The notes below the pieces were generated by a model. The model was not told where the DNA came from, ran no database searches, and saw only the letters and a program-made list of their open reading frames with translations. From Clarkia xantiana subsp. parviflora (lineage: Eukaryota > Streptophyta > Magnoliopsida > Myrtales > Onagraceae), in the NCBI GenBank assembly GCA_036873135.1, contig JAPTYO010000039.1, positions 1-64,000 of the forward strand: a DNA stretch of 64,000 nucleotides, written 5' to 3'. Shown piece by piece: positions 50,325-59,161 of the stretch; the stretch's first letter is position 1, and every line of letters begins with the position of its first letter. A program made the translations under genes and the position numbers.

Positions 50325-51068
50325 TTACCTGCTAATGTAAGATCCATCTTCCGTATTTACAAGTATAGCTTCTCCTGTTTCAATGAAAGTAGGCACCTGG
50401 AAATAACATCACACCCTGTTTTAGCATTGGAGACACCAGTTCAACTGTTTGAAACCTAAATAAATAATAGGGTTAACAACCTATAAACATTCTGAAATTT
50501 GCCCAATGTTGAAATTTGGTGTTTGAAGTAACATATGTTAAAATGGAGTGTCACATGTTTCAGTTTTGTTGAAATTTGGTGACTCTGTCCAAATTTGTTA
50601 TTAAATATGACAGAACTTTGTCACGTGACAACGTGATACGCTTAAAATACTAATCCAAAAAATGCCCATCTTTGTCAGTGTGCCCCTCACGTGCCACAAA
50701 AAAATGTCGAAACTACCCCTGTATCCTAAATACCAAATTCTCTACACTTTTCTCCAATAATTTGAAACCAGATGTATTTTCGTCATTTCGTATTTCATCA
50801 AAAAAGTTATTAAAATGAACAAAATAGTATAAATGGGTAATTTTGTCATTTCACATCATTCCATCAAATTTGACATCAACTTTAGACAGAAGACCAAATT
50901 TCAACAAAATTGTAACATCAGATACTCCATTTTAACATTTGAACCTTCAGACCCCAAATTTCAACATGGGCAAACTTCAGTATGTTTATAGGTTTTTAAT
51001 CTTAAATAATAATATAGCTTCAACTTACTTTTAAGGTGAGACCATTTTCAAGCAAAGCCTTCTTCTCC
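50325..51068 (-). pseudogene. EF-P family gene fragment (last two exons only)
   Basis: Two minus-strand exons can be read: 51068-51029 (one base completing a codon, then EKKALLENGLTLK) and 50396-50325 (VPTFIETGEAILVNTEDG, SYISR, stop). They join in phase across a GT-AG intron. The joined peptide resembles the C-terminal OB domain of elongation factor P, which helps ribosomes pass difficult peptide bonds; in plants such proteins are organellar. I find no upstream exons: the next kilobases hold a tRNA gene and hAT remnants. It is therefore most likely a 5'-truncated gene copy, though the exons look unbroken. A Mutator-like MITE fills most of the intron. The remote possibility of a functional gene with very distant upstream exons remains. 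Confidence 0.6.
50470..51002. mobile_element. Mutator-like MITE in the EF-P fragment intron (copy 4)
   Basis: The left end GGGTTAACAACCTATAAACA is inverted at the right end as TGTTTATAGGTTTTTAATCT (terminal bases mutated). Inverted similarity continues with CCCAATGTTGAAATTTGG against its complement. The 9-bp target duplication TAAATAATA is perfect at 50461-50469 and 51003-51011. The length is 533 bp, with no GC-rich core and no coding frame. Confidence 0.87.
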
Positions 51069-51261
51069 CTGCATTTTAGTGTAAATTACTCCAACAATTA
51101 TTGATCAAAACATCGTTTAGACATGAAACAGACACTTAGTACACCATCGAATAGCCGCAATATAACTTTCATTTCCTCTGTCCAATGCCAAATAAAGAAT
51201 CTTAACCACATTGTAGTAGCTAGTGAAATATATTGTTAACACTGTAACAGTATTTCAATAA

Positions 51262-51333
51262 TCCGTTGTAGTCTAGTTGGTCAGGATACTCGGCTCTCAC
51301 CCGAGAGACCCGGGTTCAAGTCCCGGCAACGGA
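51262..51333 (+). tRNA. trnE-CTC: tRNA-Glu (anticodon CTC)
   Basis: The 72-nt gene folds as a complete cloverleaf. The acceptor stem is TCCGTTG/CAACGGA. The anticodon arm is CTCGG-CTCTCAC-CCGAG with anticodon CTC. The T arm is CCGGG-TTCAAGT-CCCGG. The internal A box (TAGTCTAGTTGG) and B box (GGTTCAAGTCC) are intact and a T run (ATTTTTT) follows as a polymerase III terminator. There is no intron and no encoded CCA, as expected for a plant nuclear tRNA gene. It reads GAG codons. Confidence 0.96.
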
Positions 51334-52380
51334 ACTATTTTTTGCTGTATATTTATTTAGGGTGAATATTATTATTACAAGAGTTTAAAACCTAAAATGT
51401 GCTAGGTTATGTTTCTATTAACCGGCACAAATTTTTTTCTTCTTCTATTTAGTATCTTAAATAACAGTTTTTTTGGGCCAAATATATAAATAGTTGATTA
51501 ATAGTTTAAAAAAACGCATAACTACCATATGGTTCAATTGAGCAATCTAAGTGTTCGCTCTGGCTTGGGCTCAGATCATACATATTCACTTAGAGAAAGC
51601 GAGTTGGTCTAGCTCGAGCCTAAGCAAAGGTGAGCCCAGTGGCTCACTAAATTGAATTTTGACTGATTGAGCCCTAAATCAAACCACGGCTCAGTTGAGC
51701 TAGTCAGGGGGTTCGCCATGGCCTGGGTTAAGAACAAAATTTAAGGTAGGGATAAGCAGTTCCAGAAACTCTATGATTTTGGGTGTTTCGGAACCTACCT
51801 TATTTATATCAGTTCCTACATTTTGCTAATAGAACCTAACATGTTATATGTGGAAACATAACCAGAATCGAAGAAACCGTCCGGTTCCAGTTGCCCGATA
51901 GGAAACAACCATTTTTTTAAATCCTTATTAAAAATCCTAAAAATACTAGTACTCTCACAAGAAAAACAGCACAAGAAATTCCTAAACATGTACAACAACA
52001 TACAAATTCCTAATACAAGTATCACAACATACAAAAAAAACTCTACTTCATACATTATTAGACCATTCATTTCAATGAAAGATTGTAAAGTTCTACTTGT
52101 ACATTTTCTATCCAACTTAAGTAGTTGATGTACCAACATCTGTCATATCTTCAACAATGAAGCCAAGATCCGCAACAAAAATCAAGCAACTTCAGAAATA
52201 AATAAAAAGTAAGATAAATGGTTATTAAATATAGATATATATAACAAAGAATGCATTTAGTTGTAATGTTACCTTCGTATTTTTCGACATTTTCTATGTA
52301 TTGTCCAAAGTGATGTGTGATGAAGATCCCCTTAGGCAATCTTGAGCACATATTAAAGCACTACAACAAAATTTACATTT
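51334..52380. other. Decayed transposon DNA, no intact gene
   Basis: The stretch after the tRNA is AT-rich. Near 51545-51735 there are degenerate GCTCGAGCC/GGCTCAG motifs like hAT subterminal repeats. At about 51746 the sequence TAGGGATAAGCAGTTCC looks like a hAT terminus, and GGTTCCAGTTGC follows near 51880. It lies 3' of the minus-strand transposase remnant and is probably the end of that element. Confidence 0.45.
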
Positions 52381-52900
52381 AATGAACTGCGAAATTGATC
52401 AAGTACACGACTCAATGTGCTAAAAGTTGATTCAGAAGCTACAGATGAAATTGGGATTGTTAGGATTTCTCTAACCATCATAGACACAACAAATCAAAAC
52501 ATTTTCTTAGGATGTTCTTCACATTTCTCCTCGAGATATTTCTCCAACTCATTTTAGAAACTACAACCGTTTTCTATTTTATTTAAAAAAAGCTCATTTT
52601 CATAAATATGTGCACATCTCACATGGAAGATTTCACCATCTAAGATAAGTAAACTTTTCCACATATCTTACAAATACTTGACATCCATGTCATTAAATGA
52701 TGCATTGTCTACACGAAGTGTGGATATGTTATCTTTGAGCTCTCTTATGACTAGGCATCGTGACAAAGTTCAAAATGCGTTTATGCAATATTCGATCATC
52801 ATTTAATAAAATGTGTAGGCATACACAAATAATTTTGATCTTGAATGGAAGTCCATATGTTAGTAGTGAGTGCAATTCTTAACCAATAATACAATAATCC
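52381..52900 (-). pseudogene. hAT transposase remnant (RICESLEEPER/BED type)
   Basis: Minus-strand translation in several frames gives, in family order: LTTNIWTSIQDQNYLCM, LHKRILNFVTMPSHK, then LRVDNASFNDMDVKYL, LLILDGEIFHVRCAHI, and finally the dimerisation region ILTIPISSVASESTFSTLS followed by RVLDQFRSS. These are the conserved blocks of plant hAT transposases. The region between CAHI and the C-terminal block, normally several hundred residues, is mostly missing. Stops and frameshifts separate the blocks, so no active enzyme is possible. It could be the decayed parent of one of the hAT-type MITEs in the window, but the terminal sequences do not prove this. Confidence 0.82.
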
Positions 52901-52974
52901 AACATTGTAAAGTGGATTTCGCATGGAACTTTAACTAACACTAATTCTGATTTATCAACACTTATTGTTGGTTA

Positions 52975-53207
52975 ACCATGTAATATGATGTGGTGGTTTA
53001 ACGCCTCATTATTTAATCATATGTTAGGGGTTCAATCTCGCTAGTGACTATGATAATGAAAAAATATTCATTGCCATTACTTTACTCTTTACGAGCTGAC
53101 CCCGATACGAGTGAGAATTAGTCTAGGATTAAAACAAGCATGCTACGCGTGCTGCCCTCCTGATGGGCCCACTTAAGATCACCCCACAGAAGAAAGAAAA
53201 AAAAAAC
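52975..53207 (+). mobile_element. SINE with 12-bp target duplication
   Basis: The element is bounded by the perfect direct repeat TATTGTTGGTTA at 52963-52974 and 53208-53219. Its head has an A-box-like GATGTGGTGGTTTAACGC and a B-box-like GGGGTTCAATCTCG about 40 bp later. It ends in an A-rich tail (GAAGAAAGAAAAAAAAAA). Variable-length target duplication, internal polymerase III promoter and A tail define a tRNA-derived SINE. It lies beside the hAT transposase remnant. Confidence 0.85.
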
Positions 53208-53295
53208 TATTGTTGGTTAGGTTAACAGTAAGGGTAATGTAAAAAGGAGAAATGAGAGGTGGAAGGAAGATCAGGATGGTGTTGAGACTTGAGAT

Positions 53296-53768
53296 TAGGG
53301 GTGTAAACGAGCCGAGTCGAGCCGAGTATCTGGCAAGCTCGACTCGACTCGACTCATTTTACTCGAGCTCGAGTTCATGCTCGAACTCGGCCGAGCTTAA
53401 ATTTAGCAAGCTCGAACTCGACTCGATTCGATACTCGACAAGTTCGAGCTCGGCTCGACTCGACTCGGCTCGATATGTTTAAAATTCAATTAAATAAAAA
53501 ATGGCGCACCTTAGTTGGAGCTCGAACTCGACTCGATTAATCTTTCGGCTCGAGCTCGAACTCGACTCAACTTGAATTGAATATAAATACATATATATAT
53601 ATATAATATTATGTAAATCTCGAATAAACTCAAGTTCGAACTCGTACTCGACTTCAGTAAAAGCTCAACTCGAGCTCGATTCGGCTCGAAATTTAACGGG
53701 TCGAATTCGAATATTGACCGAGCCGATCTCGAGTAGTTCACAAATAGTTTGACTCGTTTACACCCCTA
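53296..53768. mobile_element. hAT-type MITE, GCTCGACTC-rich
   Basis: The ends TAGGGGTGTAAACGAG and the near-complement CTCGTTTACACCCCTA are flanked by the perfect 8-bp duplication CTTGAGAT (53288-53295 and 53769-53776). Subterminal regions carry many GAGCTCGA/CTCGACTC motifs in both orientations, with a short (TA)n centre near 53590. The 473-bp element has no transposase. The long frames across it are Ser/Arg-rich artefacts of the GA/TC-rich repeats. Confidence 0.9.
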
Positions 53769-53776
53769 CTTGAGAT

Positions 53777-54796
53777 ATCGGGTGTGGGTCCCACTAGATT
53801 TAGCTTAGTGACAAAAGTTGCACCAACCAACCAAACCTAACCCCACACTCTCTTATATATATAGTTGTATATGTCTTGTACTTTTGTAAGTGTTTTGTGC
53901 ATATATGTGATGTTGCTTTGATTTTACAGCTACTCCCATGTGCTTCCCAAGATCACCATTCATTTCTTGGCCCCTCAGCCTTAACAGCAACAAAAAAAAT
54001 TGTCAAATATCTTTCTTGAAGTTTAATTCAATATACTCTACTTTTAATAACCAAATCTCTAACTAAATTTTGATTGATTTATATATAAATATCTGATTTT
54101 TGTCTTTTTTTTATTATAAAAATATTATACTTAAACTTTTAATTAGAGATCAGATTAATATATTTATTATAATTTCAAATGGAAATGGATAAAAAAAATG
54201 AGCATGTGTCGAAAATGTGACGTAAAATATATGAATTAGGGTTTTGCTTTGAAATATTGGATGCTGAGTTGTTCTCCTCATTCATATGAAGTTACTTCTA
54301 TAATAATCATGTATGTGACACTTTTGAATCAACATAACATCCTATGTACAAATGAGACATGATCTCATTAAATTGGGACTTTTCTTTTTAATTAAGCAAT
54401 AAGGAAGGAGAAGATAGTCATATATATATCCCCACAATAATACAAGAGCTTGTAGTCAATTTATACTTTTTTAATCAGGTTAATTAATTACGATTAGCTT
54501 AATTTTTAGGGGTTTTGAAAAAACATGATATCAAAATCTAAACTTATTTAAAGTTGCAAAAAATAAAATAAAAATAAAATAAAACTAATTAAAACATATA
54601 TATACTATACAATATTCTGAATAATAACGAATTAGAAACAAAGGATTCTCCAACATAACCATAACACCGATAACCAACATCATTTATTCCCCGACAACAT
54701 AATTAATTAACAACGGGCCCGTAAAAAATATGATCTACGTACGAGAATAATGAAATTATTTTTCATTTTCGAGGATAATTAAATTAATTAATTTCC
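53777..54796. other. Intergenic DNA 3' of the arabinogalactan peptide gene
   Basis: AT-rich unique sequence with no supported gene. The right end (about 54600-54796) is the probable 3' untranslated region of the minus-strand AG-peptide gene. Confidence 0.5.
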
Positions 54797-54970
54797 TTAA
54801 AACAGTACACCGAAAGCGACGGCGGCGACCGACGCGAAGAGTGTGGGGATGAAGACAGCGGTGGCGTCGGAGGCCGGGGCCGGGGCGGGAGCCTCGGCGG
54901 CGTTGGCGCCTTGCATGGCGGCGAAGGCCATGAGAGTGGCCATCACGGTGACGATGAGCTTCATCTTCAT
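54797..54970 (-). CDS. Arabinogalactan peptide (AGP12/13/14-like)
   Basis: A single-exon frame of 57 residues starts at the ATG at 54970. Residues 1-24 form a signal peptide (MKMKLIVTVMATLMAFAAMQ to GANA). The mature part is only about ten to twelve residues, AEAPAPAPASDA, with Ala-Pro repeats that in this family become hydroxyproline and carry arabinogalactan chains. The C-terminus (IPTLFASVAAVAFGVLF) is the hydrophobic signal removed when a GPI anchor is added near Ser34. AG peptides sit on the outer face of the plasma membrane and in the wall; the particular role is unknown. Codon use is markedly GC-rich compared with the flanks. The length fits the family. A second ATG two codons on (54964) is possible but would shorten the signal peptide only slightly. 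A TATA box lies about 145 bp upstream. Confidence 0.92.
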   Translation of the reverse strand: MKMKLIVTVMATLMAFAAMQGANAAEAPAPAPASDATAVFIPTLFASVAAVAFGVLF

Positions 54971-55115
54971 TGACGACTCCGTTGAAAATGCGATGAGATC
55001 TAGAGAGAGAATGTGTGACTGGTTCTTCTTTGAGAGCTTAATTAGTAGCTAGTGGAAGAAAAATAAAGTTGCAGAGAGAGAATGCAATGAGGGAGAGAGA
55101 TGAGAAGTGGCAGGC

Positions 55116-55123
55116 TTTATATA
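55116..55123 (-). promoter_or_regulatory. TATA box of the AG-peptide gene
   Basis: On the minus strand TATATAAA occurs in GAGTTTATATAAAGCC, about 145 bp before the ATG. A start about 30 bp downstream gives a leader of roughly 115 nt. That leader is rich in CTCTCTC (GAGAGAGA on the plus strand near 55070-55100), a usual feature of strongly expressed plant genes. Confidence 0.65.
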
Positions 55124-55985
55124 AACTCGGCGCGATCTGCTGACACGAACACGATATGAATATATGAATAGTTGAGTTTAATATTAGTTACACTGCCTGA
55201 CATAATATCATGATAGTTATATGTATACAGATAATAATTTCTATTAAAATAAATATAGTATAACCTGTTTATATAATGATACTTTATGAAGTTTAGATTG
55301 AATTTTCTAAACTGAGTATGTTTAAAATTTTAGTTTAAAAAATGTTATATGGTCATTTTTTTTATTTAATTTACTATAAGTTTTTCATGCCGGTTTTTTA
55401 TGTTGGACCGTATTTAGGTTGAACTCTCGAACACGACATGAACCCACACGGCCCACAATAATTACTAGCTATATTCCATATCTATTAATTCTTTCTTTAT
55501 CTTTTTCCGCAGAGTATCCCCAACAGACAATCCTAATAACATGTTTATTTTATCTGCATTAATGTTTGATTGTAGGTGATCATACCGAAAGCTGCAATAA
55601 ATGTTGAACTCAATATATATATATATATATATATATTTTAAAATGATAAATAATTGGTACTTTTTTCAATTATCTATCGAGTTTGTCGTTAAATATATTT
55701 AACTGTACAAATTAATTTAGTATTTTTCATAGTATCACAACTAAACTCTAATTGCTTATACAAATGTTACAATTGAGTCAAATCAGACCAGTGCCGATTG
55801 TGGATCACTTGAGTCTCAATCGATTCAGGACATTATTGTAACAGTAGTATAAATTATTAGGTATTGATCTTGATATTTAGAAAATTATTAGGTTAATTTG
55901 TAAATTTAAAACTTATTTGACGACGATTTTGGACGGAAAATTAAAAAGATGTTTCAATTACCATTGTTTTGAACATTTGTACATT
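55124..55985. other. Intergenic DNA upstream of the AG-peptide gene
   Basis: The region is AT-rich, with a (TA)n tract at about 55614-55635. No gene is visible. The part nearest 55124 is presumably the rest of the AG-peptide promoter. Confidence 0.5.
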
Positions 55986-55989
55986 TTAA

Positions 55990-56320
55990 ATAATAATATT
56001 GATTTTGCATATGCAGGATATTTATCAGATCCACACAAGGTCGATCTCAAACATGTTATTTATTTACGAGTGACGACAAAACGATATCATGACGACCAAA
56101 GAAGCAGACATTAGCAGCTGCATCCTCAAATCACGTGAAGATAATCGTATTACATGAGGCAAGTCAGGAATGTGTCTGGTTAAGATCGATAACACACCAT
56201 ATCCGAAATATGTGCAACTTACCTTTGAATGAAAATGTAAAAGATAATGCAACATGTATCGATTGGATGAAGGAATGCTATATCAAAGTAGATATTAGCA
56301 TCTTATACTTTTCTAGTATG
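55990..56320 (+). pseudogene. Ty1/copia RNase H remnant
   Basis: Translation gives DFAYAGYLSDPHK near 55998-56036 and then, in another frame after 56135, IIVLHEASQECVWLRSITHH and later DNATCID...KECYIK. These are the blocks around the RNase H active site of copia polyproteins (GYADAGYLSDPHK, ALHEASRECVWLRS, DNAACI as I recall them). The frame is broken by stops and shifts. No LTR or upstream reverse transcriptase is visible, so it is an isolated fragment. Confidence 0.8.
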
Positions 56321-56637
56321 GTTTCATAACATAGTATAATATATTTAATATATAAATAAAATAAAAAATATAATTAATAATTAAATATATATAGTCAAAG
56401 TGGATTTTAAACTAAATATGGTAAGAAACATTTTTAATGTAAATTTAAAATATTATTATTTCAAAGATTAATTTCATTGTCAAAATCCACATGAATAAAA
56501 TACTTTTGTTAAGCAAAAGCACGGACAACTTACCATAAGTATGAACTATAAGGGCTTTTAGAAATTTATCAAATTAACCCGATTAAGGCCCATGGGCCAA
56601 CGATTTAATTGTTTCATCCTTCTTGATCTTTTTAAAC

Positions 56638-56708
<71 letters not shown>

Positions 56709-57149
56709 CAGCCAATTAATTTAGAATCGTTGAAGTCGAATTTATAGCAGTTGTTGAGAATTTACACTCTCTCTATAACTAATGTAAAAATAGTCTAGGA
56801 ATGTGCTTTGGATTGTGGATATCACTCCATAATAATAAGGTACTTTTTTCCCCACTAATAATAACAAGGGTACTTAATCATTAATAATCAAATCGTTATC
56901 TGAATTTTAATTTAATTACTAATCATTATCTAATATTTAATTTTTTAAAATTGGCAATCTGTATTTTTCAATTTTCGAGCAAATTACTAACTTATTTAAA
57001 TCAAAGTAATTGGGCAAACATGGCTATGTTAGATTTTCATCAATTTTACAGTTATCCTTCATTAGTAATGATAAAAAAAAAAAAAACAAACATTTATTAG
57101 TATAACATGCATGTATTGTAACTCCAACGAACTTCAATGTCTCTTTATG
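56321..57149. other. AT-rich intergenic DNA with (ATT)n
   Basis: No gene is visible. An (ATT)n microsatellite of about 23 units occupies 56640-56708. Sequence on both sides is AT-rich and unique in this window. Confidence 0.7.
56640..56708. repeat. (ATT)n microsatellite
   Basis: About 23 uninterrupted ATT units. Confidence 0.95.
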
Positions 57150-57585
57150 CGGATGTGAGCGTCGTTAGGATCGTGATACGATTCTAAGATCCTAGAAGGA
57201 AAAATCGATCCGAATCTATCAGTCAAGATCAGGTTCTAGTACTAGATCTGAGTAGAATCCTAACAAGATCCTATCTAAAATAGTTTTTTTTCTTATACTT
57301 ATAATTTTTAAGCCCCATAGTTCATTGATTTGCAGCTATTTATACCGTAGTCGACAAAAATATAATGATAATAAACAAATATAAAGTTTAATGGTTAAAC
57401 AGAACAACAAATGTCAGATTATGTTCTTCTTAGTCCTTTCTCGTCAAAGGAAGAATTAAGCTGATTTGAATTTTGTAGTATCATACGATCCACGATCCTT
57501 CAAAAGATCCAATCCTGCCTCCATCGATCCAAGTTAAGATCCCGATCCTAACAACATCGGATCCAAACCGCACCCATAATAATAT
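57150..57585. mobile_element. Degraded inverted-repeat element, GATCC-rich
   Basis: The left part reads GGATGTGAGCGTCGTTAGGATC, then GTGATACGATTCTAAGATCC. The complement of the right end reads GGGTGCGGTTTGGATCCGATG, then TTGTTAGGATCGGGATC. They match imperfectly in inverted order and both sides are rich in GATCC/GGATC motifs. This is the architecture of a hAT-type MITE like those at 34.6 and 53.3 kb. I could not confirm an 8-bp duplication. Confidence 0.5.
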
Positions 57586-57936
57586 CATTATTTTATCCAT
57601 AATACTAAGGAATTCCTGAATAAAAATTGACCTCACAAAGTATTAGGACTAATTCAAATTTCAAACTCAAATTGAGTGAGTATATAATAGATTTTCTTTT
57701 TTAATAATATGATTAAGTTATGCTAAGACTTGGTTAAGTAAGTCAAAGATGCTATCTGCTCATTAAATTAGGGATTACTTGTCTCTGCACCACCAACCCT
57801 CCTCAAAAACTTTGCCTTGTCATCCACCATCCCCACAAAGATTCATCAAATTCTTTACTTAACTAACACTTTTCTTCAAGAAGTCATCCCCTTATGTTAG
57901 TACTTTCATTGTAAATGTGTAATTTTTATTTTTGAT
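57586..57936. other. Intergenic DNA, nothing recognised
   Basis: Unique AT-rich sequence between two transposon remnants. No coding sequence or RNA gene is visible. Confidence 0.5.
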
Positions 57937-58610
57937 TTATTAACCTATTTACAGTCTAAAATTTGAACCGAGTGTCAGTTTGGTGTCTAAATTTTAAACT
58001 GTTGCTATTTAGTGTCTGAATTTTCAGTTTTGTGCCTATTTGGTTTTCCGTTAGTTTTTTAGGTTAATTTTAACAGATTGAGTTGAAAAGACTATGTTTC
58101 CCTTTTTTTTTTTTTAAAGCACCCCAGCTCCGGCCACCCACCTCCAATCGGTCGGAATAGGCCGGAATTGGCTGAGAATCGGGCAAAATCGGCCGGAACC
58201 CTAAATCTTAAATCGGAGCTCCTTAACCTTAAATCGACCGGAATAGGTCGGAATAGGCCGTAATCGGCTGGAATCGGGACGGGTTTGGCCGTAATCGGCC
58301 GGAATCGGGGTGGGTTTGGCCGTAATCGGGGTGGGTTGGCCGTAATCGGCCGGAATCGGGGTGGGTTTGGCCGGAATCGAGCTGGGTTTGGCCACAATAG
58401 GCCGGAATCGATCGGAATCGGGCTGGGTTTGGCCGCAATAGGCCGAAATCGGGCTGGGTTTGGCCGGAACCCTAATTATGGTCAGAGGTATTTTTGGAAT
58501 TTTGAAATTTGTTGACCCACGTGACTACATTCCGTCCAATTTAACCCAAAAATAGACGGAGACTCCAAATAGCAACAAATGTGAAAATTCGGACATTCAT
58601 TATAAACCTC
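57937..58610. mobile_element. Degraded Mutator-like MITE with GC-rich core (copy 5)
   Basis: The left part matches the family order: TTATTAACCTATTTACAGTC at the end, GTGTCTGAATTTTCAGTTTTG and GGTTTTCCGTTAG inside, then TTAATTTTAACAGATTG. The right side has the inverted inner blocks (CAATTTAACCCAAAAATAGA, GACATTCATTATAAACC) but the terminal bases are decayed and no target duplication is clear. The core at about 58125-58480 is a GC-rich tandem array. Confidence 0.55.
58135..58480. repeat. GGCCGGAATCGG minisatellite
   Basis: Degenerate tandem units of about 24-33 bp built on GGCCGTAATCGGCCGGAATC and GGGGTGGGTTTGGCC. The units differ in sequence from the CCACCAC/CTCCGGC cores of copies 1 and 2 but hold the same place within the element. 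Predicted Pro/Arg-rich frames here are low complexity. Confidence 0.85.
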
Positions 58611-58615
58611 AAACA

Positions 58616-59161
58616 TCGTTCTTTTCCTTATTGATAAGGTAAAAAAGCCGATACGGTTTGTCATTAATGATCACGACTCGTGTCAAAAAAATTATCTTTT
58701 TATACATGTAATCTTACCAAAAATATAGAGAAATAAGTGTAAGCTCAATGTACAATTTTAGCCTGCCCAAAAAGTTCCATCAAATGCACATTCAATGTGG
58801 GAAAAAAAAAGACATAATTGGCAATTTGATAAAACTAGAAATCCATTCATCATTTTTATAAGCTTTGCCATCTCTGCAAATAGATTACAAGGCAACTGCA
58901 ATTTCATTGCCCTCTAACATTCAGATACTACAACAGCAGAATCTGGAAAGCAGGCTCCACTAGACAGAAGAATGACAAACAATTGCTGCAGCTAAAAACA
59001 AAACTAACCAAAATGCTCAAAAGTGAACTCAAGATGTTCAGTTTCTACTCTTTCTACATCAATAACCATCCTTGAGATTTCCTCTTCCTCTTTCAGCTGT
59101 TCAAAAAGGTGACTAGCATAGACAGATAGAGTTAGACCCTTGTTGCTTCTTTCTTCGGGTT
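58616..59161. other. Region 3' of the DUF1639 gene
   Basis: AT-rich sequence, of which about 58860-59161 is probably the 3' untranslated region of the minus-strand DUF1639 gene. No separate gene is visible. Confidence 0.45.

Noticed and set aside
53252..53741. Ser/Arg-rich frames on both strands
   Set aside because: They cross the subterminal repeats of a hAT MITE that has a perfect target duplication.
58092..58515. Pro/Arg-rich and Gly/Arg-rich frames
   Set aside because: Minisatellite translation; the same DNA is open in several frames.
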